Shown: positions 51,456-62,435, counted from the first letter of the stretch. The stretch is DNA of 64,000 nucleotides from Marsupella aquatica (GCA_973895155.1 OZ316893.1:24490001-24554000); one strand, 5' to 3'. Translations and numbers: made by a program. Notes: a model not told the origin generated them from the sequence alone.

Positions 51456-53562
51456 ATGGCGAGCAAAGAGGGGACTGGTGGTGATGGAGGAGCTTCTGGC
51501 AGCAGCGGAGGCAACCGAGGGGGGGGGATCGATTGAAGGCGATTGTGGATGAGCATTTTTCGGTTGCACAGTTGAGTCAAATTGATTTCACCAGTCCAGC
51601 AGGGCTGGCATCATTGAGTGCCCTTCTGGGCCAAGCCTTGCAAGCAGGTCTCATTGCAGGGCAAGCAGCAGTGGAGGAGGATGCAAGGAAGGCAGCAGAG
51701 TAGGCGGCTGCTGAGAGGAAGCGAAAGAGGGACGAGAGAGCTCAGGCTGGAGTGCTCTCGCCTCAAGCATTGGAAAAGAAGAGGAGGAAAGATGAGAGAG
51801 ACCTGATCAGGAAACAGAGGGAGGAGCAAAGAAAGAAGGAGGCAGCAAGGAGGAAGCTGCCTCTGATTACTTTAGAGGATGAGGGGATTCCCACCGAGCT
51901 TGCTTACAATGGGGCCAAGAGCACAATCAGGCACATTGTATCCACAAATTTTGCAAGAGGAGTCGAGTGGGGCACTCGCTCAAAGGCAGAGCAGAAGCGA
52001 GTCATCAATCAGGTGAAAGATGCATTTCGAAATGGAGGAGAGATGGATTCACAGTGGCTTGCTGACAAAATTTCAAACTCCATGTCACAAGCTAGATACC
52101 ATGATAGAATGAAGATCAGGTCTCACCTTAGAGATTTGGAGGAGTATAGGAATTTGCAGAGGCCGCTGCAATTCTCATAAGATATCTGGCAGGCCTTCTA
52201 CCAGACAGAGGTGAAGTTGAAAGCAGCCAGGCTCCTCAATGATTTCACAGAGAAGCTGGCAAAGGCTCGAAGGGCAAAGGAGGCCGGGAAGTCTGATCGG
52301 GACCTGAAGGTGATGGAGCAGAAGGTAGCCCAGCTCCAGCAGGTTGTAGCAGAAGTAGGCGATCCACCCAACAAGTTCCTGAAGGCAGCTGAGCGAGTCC
52401 GAGACAAGCCCAACATCACCCACAGGCTGGGTCAAGGTGGCCTCCCCGGCCTCAAAGCAGCATTCGTGAGTGCACCTCCCTCTCCTCCCTTGACTTCTTG
52501 CTACTCCAATTCCTATTCCAACACACCTGCAATGAGCCAACTCTTTCTTGCATTTCCACCAAGTAGTTACAATTAGACTTGTTGTGTCAAATTAGGTCAC
52601 GTACAATTGCTTCCCTCTTGGGTTTTTGCCATGACAGAGTTTGCGATACATTTGCGATGCGGGTAGCTTCGCAAATCCTTCGCAAACCTTATTATGCCCT
52701 TTTTTTGCTTACGTTTGCGAAGGCGTTGCGAAGACGTTCGCATCGCAACCAGCTTCGCAAACGTAATTGTCCTTATGATTGCGAAGCTGGCGCCTTCGCA
52801 AAATTTCAAAAATTTGAATTTTTAAATTTTCCGATCGTTTAAGTGTTCTTTGAGGGTCTTCCCCATATATGCCACCCTCCATAACCCCAAAACCTTGATG
52901 CACCACCCCACCAGCCCCAACAAACCCCCTAATTTTTAGAAGCCATGTGAATCGGGTTATGGGTTGGTGTTAACCCAATTGTGCTGGTTTTGTTTTGGCT
53001 TAGTACAAGAGGTACAAGAGGAAGATTACGGCGGCTGAGATGGAGGTGGGCCAGAAACATGGGAAGGAGCATCTCTTTCAGCAAGTTGATGAATTATTGG
53101 TGAGAATTTTTAGGTTATTACATTCATTGCAATTTTGAATGAATATCTCTTTTGTTCACACTTGTAAAGAATATGAGACTAACAGACACCCTGGTTTGCT
53201 AATGGAAGCAGGGAGGGGAGGATGGTGACTCCCATACCGAGGGTGGCATCGATAGTAGTGATGAGGATGTGGAGGGGACAGGGGAGGGGAGCACAGCTCC
53301 TGCTACTCAAGCCAGGCCAACTAGCACTGGAGACCAGTCATTTGCATCAGCACGTTCCAGTGGTGCTGGGGGTGGTAGCGCGGCAAGCCAGGGCGGTGGA
53401 GGTGGGGATGAGGATGAGGATGAGGATGAGGGTGACCCCAAGGGTGACCAAGAGGAGGAGGAAGTCCAGGTTGCACCCCCCCAAGAGCACACAAGGGCAA
53501 GGAGAAGGCCAAGGGGAAGAAGGCAAGGAGGGGCAGGAACACTCCTTTCTAGCTCGATGTAG
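51456..53562 (+). pseudogene. TNPA-like partner gene of the CACTA element, three exons, decayed
   Basis: The exon model is 51456-52465, 53004-53099 and 53212-53562, all with GT-AG introns in phase 0, about 485 residues. The start MASKEGTGGDGG is followed by a 9-G run (51519-51527) where the frame slips by one. After that the frame reads a long charged coiled coil (EKKRRKDERDLIRKQREEQR), then a globular part (WGTRSKAEQKRVINQVKDAF) loosely like plant En/Spm Transposase_24 proteins, a second coiled coil, and an acidic, low-complexity C terminus. In-frame stops are TAG at 51701 and TAA at 52178. The likely role, by analogy with maize TNPA, is binding the TTGCGA motifs. The family assignment is tentative; the exon model is firmer. 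Confidence 0.6.
52625..52805. repeat. TTGCGA/TCGCAA cluster inside an intron
   Basis: Ten copies in 180 bp lie within the first intron (52466-53003) of the plus-strand transposon gene. Their density equals that of the subterminal arrays. This could be a nested fragment of a related element end, or a functional internal binding array. Confidence 0.85.
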
Positions 53563-53804
53563 ACAAGTTGTAGCTAGAGCACTTACATCGAGTTCACATG
53601 TATAGCGATCAGCATGCATGGCCGTGGCACTTTACCTAAGGGTTTTTACCCTTCCATTTTGTAACTTTTGTACTTTTTCAGTAATGCCATTTTAATTGCG
53701 GCAGACTGGGTCAACATCACTTTCCTCCCTCCTTCAAAACCCATGAATGGTCTCCCTCACCCTCACCCTAACCCAAATACACAAAAACCCATGAAATATA
53801 CATT

Positions 53805-54320
53805 TTGCGAAGCTTTTGAGAACCAACCCCCATCTCAAAGAGCCACGGTGAACGTATCGCAACCATTCCGAGGAGAAACGCATCGCAACACTTGCAATGT
53901 TGTCTAAATCACAACCCTAGCGAAGACTTACTCTCCACACGTTTGCGAGTTAAATGCCTTCGCAACAAAGCGGTCATCCGCTTCTCACAATCTTACGAGT
54001 TTGTTTGCATCGCAAGTTATAGAGAAATTTAACATCGGAAATTGCGATGTAAATGTTATCGCAACGCGAGCGATTCATTTGTTCTCGCAAAATAATGAAA
54101 TTTGTCGTTTCTCAATATTTGCAAGGACAGTGCCGTCGCAACGTTGCGGAGATGTTGCGACGTATTTAGAATCGCAAGTTGCGAAGTAGTTGCGAAGGGC
54201 CGTTTGCGAAGAATTTGAGATGGGAAGTAGCGAAGACATTGCGATGCGAGTAAGTTCGCAAATTGGGTATTTCGGATTTTGTTTCCTTTGTATGATGCGA
54301 AGGGTGGTGGTTCGCAAAAG
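53805..54320. repeat. Right subterminal TTGCGA/TCGCAA array
   Basis: Eighteen copies in about 515 bp, in both orientations, run to within 25 bp of the right terminus of the CACTA element. Confidence 0.9.
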
Positions 54321-54343
54321 AGGTGCATAGTGTTGTAGTGCAG

Positions 54344-55429
54344 GTCAACATTTGTTACAACTAAGTTACATTTAGTTGAGATCAAATGATGATTAATGGC
54401 GATCATGGTGCAGACATTGAATTGACAGTACTTCAAGTTTTTTAGGTGTTTGTTTTGAGTTTTCATGGTTTTGTTTCTGTGCTATGTCCCCCATCCTATT
54501 GCATCAAGAGACTTAGTTTTTCAACCATAGCTTTGTCATCAAAAGTCTGTTTGGGCTTCGGAGTTGTTATAGTGCCCCCTAGCTGTATATAATGTTTGTT
54601 ACTAACTCTAAAAATTCATTGCTCCTGGTTGAACATGAGGTCCACAAACTAATTGAGCAGTAGATGTCGAGGTCCTCTGTTCGAAGCAAGGTGAAGACAA
54701 ATATCAGTCTATTCATTAAAACTGGAAAATTATTTAATCTTTGGACATTTAGGCACCAAATATATATATTTGGTCACAAGAATTGTACATTTGGGTAGTG
54801 GTAGTTGTACATTTGGGCACCAGATCATGTACATTTGGGGGATCAAGATTGTACAAAGGTGAAAATAAAATATTAATTTGGATTCTAAAGAAAAATATTT
54901 GGGTGATAATAATGTAAAATATGTTGTTGGATAAGAAGTAGAACATTGATTCAATCTGACTAATAGAATATAACTAGTAAAGCTCAATATGATCTCTACC
55001 CATATAACTAGTAAAGCTTCAATATGATCTCTACCCTAGCTAAACCTTCTACTTACTAAATGAAAGCATTTATATTAAACTTGAATGATACCTATCCATT
55101 CAAGTAATTTGTTACATTCTAAACAACTCGAGTTGAAACTAAGGTTTAATTACTAGTAAGTCAGAGGCAGTCACATCCTATCTGAATGGATATTAAGACT
55201 TCATGTAATATATAGTATAGTATTATCATTGATGTAATAATTAATTAAAGCAATTATAAAGGTATCCAAGTTCAATTACCTCTACCTATTCAAACTAGTA
55301 TCCCAAAATATTATAATAGTTTCTTAGATATACTAGTACTAACCAACACTAAGTACTAAAGACATGATTCCAAACTAATTGACATAGACTCCCTCACTCT
55401 GAGAGAGTGACTACTAAAAAACATTTGAC
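54344..55429. other. AT-rich flank with small repeats
   Basis: No gene. 'tgtacatttggg' recurs at about 54784, 54806 and 54828, and a ~43-bp tandem duplication ('ataactagtaaagct' ... 'caatatgatctctaccc') lies at about 54968-55043. Confidence 0.6.
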
Positions 55430-57286
55430 TTACTCAACAATCCCTTCCATGTAGGTTTTGAGTGTTTTCAAAACATTCTTGGGAACCAGCTTTGGAATGG
55501 TCAAACCTTTATCAATTATATTTTCTTCTCTAGAGCGTGACTTGAATCCATACATAGCAGAATTAGCAAACTGCCAACGTTCAGTGGCACTGTCAAACCC
55601 AAGATTCACCTCCCAAGTCTTAGTGGTCTGAAAGCAACGTGAATATCGCACATGATCCGGTGCATCATGTTTACCATGTTTAGGCCTCCACCATTGCACT
55701 TGGAACATAGGAGCATACTAACCGTGTACTAGTAGGAGAATTCTCATTGCATTGCAAGTCTCCTGAAGAAAGTTCTTCATGGTTTGGGCCCACAACACCC
55801 AAAGCTCTCACCAACCAGAAATGTTCTTTCCCATTCTTCTTTTCTCATTCATCCTCTGGACGGAGAAATACAAAGTGATCCTCTTGAATGTCCTGGAGAG
55901 GAATCCAACGTGCAAGTTCTTGCTCGTGTCGAGCACCAACAAATGTTGCAGCTTGATCCTCCACCTCTTCCAGGTACTCATTTTGAAGCTCCACCATTTC
56001 TGGATTCTGTGTACTACTACTAGGCTCCCCCAACGGTTCAGAGGTTCCTGTACTATTCACCTTGTAACCAGTTCCGTGATTGGGTTTTGGCCAGAACTCA
56101 TATGTCAATGCCAATTGTCTCGGGGGTTTCACTTCCACAAAAATGGCATATCATGTGCGACGAAGGATAGGGTCATTTTATTGGTTGTAAGGGAAGACTT
56201 AAGAATTTTTGTAGAAGAACAATACGGTCTTTTTAATTCAATTTTGAGACTTATAAGAACATTAGGGTCTTTTTAATCCAATTTTTAGAATATTCCAAGA
56301 ATATTCTATTCTAACTTTATAGGGGTTAAAAAATAATATTTTTTTCTTGCATTTTAGGGGGTCCGAGGCCTGAAAACGTCGCAGGTGATGGGGAGGTCCC
56401 CATATAGTGAGACCCCCGAGCCAATTGTATTTCTGCCTCCCCTTCAATTGTAAGCTCCCCAAATAATACTTGCACCACCATCTCCCTATATTTCACCAAA
56501 GGAAACCGCTCACGATATGTTGTAGAGGTCTCATCCTTACAACTCTTCTTCAAAAACTCGATGTAATGATTAAGGAATGGGATGATTTCTTCAACCTTGC
56601 CTCATACATCCCCGGAGATGGGTTTTGCAAACGGTTGACCTTCTGGTAAAATGAGAGCATTGGCGTTGGAATCAATTCTCCAAATGGACCTTCTAGTTGG
56701 AGGGTACCAAGGTTGTTTCACATGTGCTTTGTATTGATATATTGGAACATTATCTCTCATAGAGAAAAGAAATGCCACTGGTTTTGAGTGACCCTCTATG
56801 TCTTTTACCTTGAAAGTTTTCAAAAACTTTTTGTAAGCTGCAACCTCTTGAATCAACCATGGGACAGGATGAATGCTTAATTTCACACTCCCAAACCTCA
56901 GCCATGAAGTGAACCCCAAGAGGGTAGAAACCTCATTGTACTTCACTTGGTTGGATACTTTTGAAAACAATGCATCGACATCCTCATGGGTGTGACCAAC
57001 CATGAGAAATGACATCTGCACTATTTCAAAAACCCCTCTACTAACAAGCCCCTCACTGCAAAATGCCATCACATACTGGTTTTTGTTATCTTTCCCTGAA
57101 TTATCCATTTGCAAGGTCAGGTGCCTTGGCAATGGTTTGAAAGAGGTAGACATAGCCTTGGGATCAACACCAATGAAAGTTGTCATCCACCATATTTGAT
57201 AACCCAATATCTTGGTCATCTTTAGCTCCTTGAAATCTAGCAATTGAGACTTTTTTGGGTTCTAAGTAACCTACGAGAAATGCTTC
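55430..57286 (-). pseudogene. C-terminal part of a decayed DUF7869-type gene
   Basis: On the minus strand the 57243-56602 frame carries LPRHLTLQMDNSGKDNKN and FLMVGHTHEDVDALFSKVS, the hallmark block of DUF7869 proteins. These are found in transposon-like genes, and their biochemical function is unknown to me. The same frame continues past an in-frame TGA (56604-56602) into SCKDETSTTYRERFP...EGEAEIQL. It is then cut by MITE copy 3; across the MITE the frame rejoins exactly as ...EIQL|ALTYEFWP. Further down are FVFLRPEDE, a shifted FWLVRALG and VQWWRP, the usual C-terminal landmarks, with at least two frameshifts. The upstream half lies beyond the 3.8-kb insertion at 57292-61125. Confidence 0.75.
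56119..56420 (-). mobile_element. MITE copy 3 (302 bp), 8-bp TSD CCAATTGT, inside a coding exon
   Basis: The ends are CTCGGGGGTTTCACT and AGTGAGACCCCCGAG, flanked by CCAATTGT at 56111-56118 and 56421-56428. It has the opposite orientation to copies 1, 2 and 5. Removing the element and one TSD restores an uninterrupted reading frame, so the host gene was coding when or before it was hit. Confidence 0.95.
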
Positions 57287-57647
57287 AAAGTTGTGACACG
57301 GGTAACGTGTCACTTGACCGAACCCAGGTCGTAGATTAGGACTTATACGGTCATTAGGACCGTAGCCATAGCGTAGAATAGCACGTATAGCCGTCAAGTT
57401 GCCATTATGATTAGATTAGGAGTAGGTTAAGATAACCGAACAATTACGAGTTCAGGAAAGGGATTATTACGCACGACCGAGGTACGGTGGCGGCAGCGGA
57501 GTAAAAATCAGTTAGAAGAATCACGCTTGGACCGAGACGCCGACTTCAGCTCGTTATCAATGACCAAACGGCCTGACCTTCTCACGCTCGGGCTCATCCG
57601 GGCACCTCCATAAGAGAGGAGCCGATGGCACTGCGGGCCATTCGCTC

Positions 57648-60151
57648 ATGTTTACCTTTTTGGAATTCACGGACGCTGCCATCCGCTTGCCTTTTCGATT
57701 GAATCCAGTCGACCTTTACGAGGAAATTATCGAGGGAGAAGAGCAGAATGTGGCGAGATTTAGTCAGGACGAGCGAGGCCTCCGCGAAAAAGGACCAGCC
57801 AGGTGGGAACGTGGACGCAACGAACCGGACTACGAGGTTAGTATGACCCTCACAGCCTTGGGATTTTGGACCTTGTTTGGCGAGGTAGGTGCTAAGTTCT
57901 CCGAGACTTACTGGTACTCTTGCCCCGAGAAAGCCGCTTACGAACGAAGGTACGCGAAGCTGGTAACCAAGGTAGCACTGGTTAATTGCGAAAGGACAGC
58001 CATCACCAGGGATTCTAGCTATAACGAGCTGCGAGACTACATCACCAAACTATATCTCAGCGAGGAAGGGCTTAGATCGGTAGCAGAGGCGATTCTTGAG
58101 GTTCCAGCTAAGTTCTTTAAGCTGAAGGGCAACCAGCGGCTTACTCAAGCGGAGTTCGACAAGATTCCAGGGTACCTAGACCAGCAGATCGCAGCCGAAA
58201 AGCGCCAAGAAGACATCAGCAGACAACGGGAAGCGGCGCGTAATCTCACGTTCCTCGGGGAAAGCTCCAACGCCTTCAACTGGGATATGGCTACCCCAGC
58301 GCCTCAACCGATGACCACCGGAGTACCGCCAAACCAGTCCCAAGTCCGTCTAGTAATCAACGCGGAGTGTTCTTCGGGTTCCGAGCGAGCTAGTCCGCAA
58401 CTCGAACAGTGTCCTCGTAAGCGGTCAAGGACTATGACGGCCCCCGAATCAACACGGACCGACACCGTGCCTGCACCTGCCCCGGCAAACCCCCCGGCCA
58501 ACCAGACCCGACGGCCCCTGGATAACCCGAAGTCCAACTTATTACAGGTAATCCGCGTCCCCGAGGTAGTCTGGATCGCGATCAAGAAACTTGAACATGC
58601 GGACTATCTCAAGGAGCATCAGTTGGAGCGGTTTGCCCACTTACTATGGAGGCCGTGCGCCGCCGGGCCGAAGGAGATTTGTGAGTTCATCTCCAATTTC
58701 GACACTGATGCGTCAACCACCAAGGTTTTGGGGCAGACCTTATCACTCACGGAGCATCGGTTAATGCAAATTTTTGGCCTACCAACCGGGCCGGTGCCGG
58801 TGGAAATCCGAATTTGGGATAAGGAGTATACGCCGCGGCACTTCAAACCCGAGGGTAAGACGGACAACGGATACAAGCAGGGGGCGTGCACCAACTTAAC
58901 CTGTATGGAGCGGCTTAACTTCATACGGACTACCCTACACATGATTGAGCCACGGTCCGAGATTTCCCTCTGCACGATAGTGCAAGTGGAACAGTACAAA
59001 CGACGAAACTGGGCCCAATTCTTCTACCGAAGATTCTCGGGGGAGCTGAAGCGGGCTTAGGGTGGTATGGCTATTGGAGGGAAGACTTACTTGGGGAGTC
59101 ATATCGCCATTATCCTCACCTGGTACAAGGCACGGCGGGAGGCCAGAGGAAAGAATACGGCCACCTCAGCCCCGGGTAATGACACCCCCGCCCCAGAGGA
59201 GGCAACCCCGACTACGCGGACTACTGTCCCTCAGACAAACCCCGAGCCGGAAGCCCCGACTAATACTCCGCAACCGCACCCTGCGGAAATTCCACCGCCT
59301 CCTTCCGTTGAGCCTCCGCTACCTGCAATACAACCACCCCCAATCCCTCCACCACCTGAAGAAACCTTCCCCTCCCCAGCGCTGACTACGGAGGAGCTCA
59401 TTGCCCCTGCCGAGGAACCACCGGTACCCGAGAGGATGGAGGACTACCAAGTAGCCCCGGGGACCATGGCCTATGACCTGGTCCAGAAGTTTAGCCAGAC
59501 TATGTCTGGGGAGTTGGCGACATACATCGGACAACAAGTCTCGACGTACTTTCAGCCAGCCTTCTTCATGTTAGAGCACCAACCACGGATCGTCAGCCGC
59601 TTGGAAGAAGAACTCATGGCGAAGGGGAATGAGATCGGGCGTCTCCAGATGCTGGTAGAGCACCTCGAGGAGGAGGCAACGACCCGCCGCGAGGATTTAG
59701 TCCGCACTGTCGAACAGAGGGACGGACTAACCCAGGAGTTAAGCGGAGCGCAGGCCGAACTCAAGAAGCTGGACGACACCGTGCTTCAATTACGCTCAGA
59801 ATCTTCGGCTCGGGTTACCAGCCTGACCGACCTCAACAACAATTCCTACAGGCAACACAGCAGGTGGCTAGTCTCTCCGCCGAACGAGATAAATTGCTAG
59901 CGCAGGACCAGGTCCATCGCGACACCATCGACCAGCTCAACTTGGAGGTGGCGCGGCTCCAGACTGAAGCCGACGAAGCCGCAAACGAGGCGGAGGAAGC
60001 ATTACGGGACAACAAGGCTTTGCAGGATCGCATCACCCTGCTCGTCCTCCAGCGGGGAAACCTGGGCCCACCTCTGATCAAGGCGGCTCGAGGTCTCGCC
60101 CCGACAAGGGGACCAGCCCTGGTCCAACCACTGCACACACGTAAGGGGTAG
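57648..60151 (+). pseudogene. Element-encoded plant-transposon-like protein with coiled coil (one stop, one frameshift)
   Basis: This is the only long reading frame of the 3.8-kb insertion. It starts at ATG 57648 and runs to TAG 59058-59060, then continues in the same frame (GGMAIGGKTYLGSHIAIIL). Near 59840 it shifts by one base into a frame that continues the coiled coil (QQVASLSAERDKLLAQ) to 60151, about 830 codons in all. The N-terminal ~330 residues end in a Pro/Thr-rich linker. The block ICEFISNFD...LTEHRLMQIFGLPTGP loosely matches the 'putative plant transposon protein' type of domain. A long proline-rich stretch and a heptad coiled coil follow. No catalytic motif is seen. Codons are GC-rich, unlike the surrounding gene. 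Confidence 0.6.
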
Positions 60152-61125
60152 TTAGCGAAGGATAGAAGCAGGCGCCGCGCGAGGTGGTTAAGTCAGCGGC
60201 ATCTTTTAGTTAGGCGTAACGACAGAATGACTGTCATTAGGCGCCGATTAGCGGCAGTAGGAAGAATTAGGGCCGGTCAGTTAGGATCAGCCAACGTAGG
60301 ATTGAGTCCATCAACGGACTAGAGGTTGTCAGTAGGCTTGGCCGCCGCCATTCCGGTTGGCACACTCGTAGTCGACGGTCAACCGGTCAGTACAGCGCGA
60401 CCGGTAGTCAGCAGTTAGTTAGTTAGTAGGTAGTACCCGGAAGGTAGTATCCTCCGGTTCTCTCCGCTATGGTAGTATTTAGGCTTCCCCTTCCGCGATG
60501 GGAAGGGGGAGAAGGCTTAGTTATCTCAGCAGAAGAAAGGCGAGGCACGGGGAGTCCCGGCCTGAGTAGGGTCAGAGCGTACCAAGGAGTGAGAGCCAGA
60601 GTCGAGCTTGCTGGGCAAGTGCGAGGCAGGGCCTTGTAGAGACTGGGCATCGATTGCCGTTGGGCCTGCTGACCCCCTTTGAAGTCGAGTCAACCATGTA
60701 AACTGATGCTTCACTGAGTAAATGTAGTCTTTTCCCCTTAATGTTTCTGAGAGTAACTGGTGTTGTGTGTATGCTTTGTCCGGGCAAAGGCGCCATGTTA
60801 AGGGACGTACCGGGTGCGGACTAATGGTAGGGATTGCCACTCATTGCATGTCACAAGGTCCTGTCACGTCGATGGCTTGAAAAGCCCCAAGTCGGGAGTT
60901 AGTCCGCGTCACTAACTGAGGGAAAATTCCAGCGGTGGAAAATAAATATACCTATGACAAGTACGAATTATGCGAGTGTTATACCAGTAAGTATAGCGGC
61001 TTAGCCCGACTTAGGGCTATTGAAGGTCACTACACACCTCCTTGCCCGAACCCTCACCCCTACTGGTGGTTGAGGTCGCACCACGACACTAACCCGGATT
61101 TAAGGCCCAGGGTAGGGGTGCGACA
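60152..61125. other. Non-coding 3' part of the 3.8-kb insertion
   Basis: About 970 bp without a supported gene, GC-rich, with 'agttagttagttagtagg' near 60413. It ends in the terminal hairpin described for the element. No polypurine tract or LTR start was recognised. Confidence 0.5.
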
Positions 61126-61130
61126 AAAGT

Positions 61131-62330
61131 CCCCTTTGTAATCCTCCAGATCTCTAAGGCACTTGGCCAATGATGTCACTATGAAGTTTGCATCTCCCGC
61201 CCAAAGCCCAGTGAAACTAAAGTGAGCATACACTCCGGGATCCCTTCCATGGGTCAACATCCCAGTGATCGCATGCAATGGGGAGCGGTTGACCACTACC
61301 AGACAATGATTTAGGAGTGGGGACCAACCTAGGGATCCATGTCTTGGCTTGGTCCATCTTGTCATGTATAATTATGCAAAGATAGTTCTCAGGATCCTTC
61401 TTTGCAAGAACCCTATGAGCATAGTAAACATATCTCCTAGACATTTTCTCATGAAGATGATGAGCTCTTCTATCCTCAATCTCTAAACGCTCTTTCTTTC
61501 TCTTCTCCCGCATCAACTGATCTTTGAACTCAGTGCAAAGTGTACACTTTGCAAATGCACTTCCCTTGTGCAAGTCAAAATTCATGAAGGACTCACTCGA
61601 GAGTTTATACATAGTGTTTTCACTCACCTTCACGTAGCCATCTAATTCCATTTTGGAGTATACCTCCTTAGAAATCTCTTTCTTTGTGAAACAAGATGGA
61701 AGTTTGTACTCAACTATGTCAGTACCATGAGACCCTCCATAGGGAAGATGCAGCATGGGTTCCCTGTTTTGGGTTAGTAAGAATGGACTCCAACAAAGCA
61801 TGAGCGTGCAAGATGCGTCCCCGTGTCTTGTGTGAACCCTTGTTTCCGTGGAGTCCAACCGTGCAACCTGCTTTGTATTGATTTTTGTAATCATAATACT
61901 TGGCAATGTTGAATATATCCATGCATTTTAATAAATGCACCCTTGCATACAAGTCTACTTCTTACAATAAAATATCCTTTTGTCTCCACTTTCTTCTCCC
62001 TACGACCAAAAAGAGTGAAAATGTGACTGGTTTTGTTGTCGCTTGACATCCCATGGTATTCCCTCCTTATCGCCTGTAGGTATTCTCTCGGCATGTTGAG
62101 GCAACACTTCAACTTACAACAACCTTCTCTTTGGATGAAGTCAATTTCCTCCTCTGTGATTTTCAGTATCGCCTGAGACTCCAGGTGCTTCTTCCTTTTT
62201 TCATCTGGGTTAACCTTTGTTCTCTTGATATATAAAATTATACGGCCGCTTTGAAAACTCAGTGTCACCTTTCATATCTACCTCTAGATGATCTTGACCA
62301 TCAAAAATTGGCTACAGAGAAACCTCTTTA
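61131..62330 (-). pseudogene. Central part of the decayed DUF7869-type gene
   Basis: Three overlapping minus-strand frames together read as one protein. The first is CCKLKCCLNMPREYLQAIRREY, with RSRLVCKGAF (62268-61925). The second is NIAKYYDYKNQYKAGCTVGLHGNKG (about 61925-61750). The third is KLPSCFTKKEISKEVYSKM, AFAKCTLCTEF and IIIHDKMDQAKTWIPR (to 61217). This order of landmarks (VCxxAF, HGNxG, AKCxxC, DxMDQAKT) is what precedes the GHTHEDVD block in full-length proteins of this type. Two frameshifts (near 61925 and 61750) show decay. The frame then runs into the 3.8-kb insertion at ...EDYKGDF. Confidence 0.7.
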
Positions 62331-62435
62331 ATGAGATATAGAAGAAAAATACCCCTTGATATCAGCATAAGTGAACAAACGGCCCACCTAACAAGACCAG
62401 GCACTCCGGGGGAAATATTTGGGAAAAATAGAGGG

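Larger units (their letters stand above)
43472..54340. mobile_element. Complete CACTA (En/Spm) DNA transposon, 10,869 bp
   Basis: The left end CACTACTACA (43472) and right end TGTTGTAGTG (54340) are inverted repeats of the CACTA type. The 3-bp target duplication CAG lies directly outside both (43469-43471 and 54341-54343). The element carries 48 copies of TTGCGA/TCGCAA: 16 in the left subterminal ~540 bp, 18 in the right ~500 bp, and two internal clusters. Inside are a minus-strand TNP2-type transposase, a SET-domain exon in its first intron, a plus-strand TNPA-like gene, and a divergent intergenic region with 475-bp tandem repeats. Both main genes carry stops, so this copy is probably no longer autonomous. 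Confidence 0.95.
57292..61125. mobile_element. 3,834-bp GC-rich insertion with TG...CA ends, 5-bp TSD and terminal hairpins
   Basis: AAAGT flanks the element (57287-57291 and 61126-61130). It starts TGTGACACGGG and ends GGGGTGCGACA, like LTR-retrotransposon ends. The first bases form a perfect hairpin (GTGACACG, 5-nt loop, CGTGTCAC; 57293-57313). The last form another (GTCGCACC at 61075-61082 with GGTGCGAC at 61117-61124). I found no long direct repeat between its ends, hence no LTR pair, and no reverse transcriptase, integrase or protease. It splits the DUF7869-type gene between ...DYKGDF and its continuation. It is probably a non-autonomous element moved by a partner's integrase, or an unfamiliar element type. 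Confidence 0.75.

Noticed and set aside
52597-52906. Minus-strand frames across the intronic TTGCGA cluster
   Set aside because: They are translations of a repeat array, with no independent support.
43485-54320. CRISPR-like reading of the TTGCGA arrays
   Set aside because: The repeats are only 6 bp, irregularly spaced and in both orientations, inside a plant CACTA element. They are transposon subterminal motifs.
58304-58999. Minus-strand frames opposite the 3.8-kb element's gene
   Set aside because: They are antisense shadows of a GC-rich coding frame.
57292-61125. Ordinary LTR retrotransposon
   Set aside because: End bases and the 5-bp TSD fit, but no long terminal direct repeat, primer-binding site, reverse transcriptase or integrase could be seen. 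Kept as an unclassified element.
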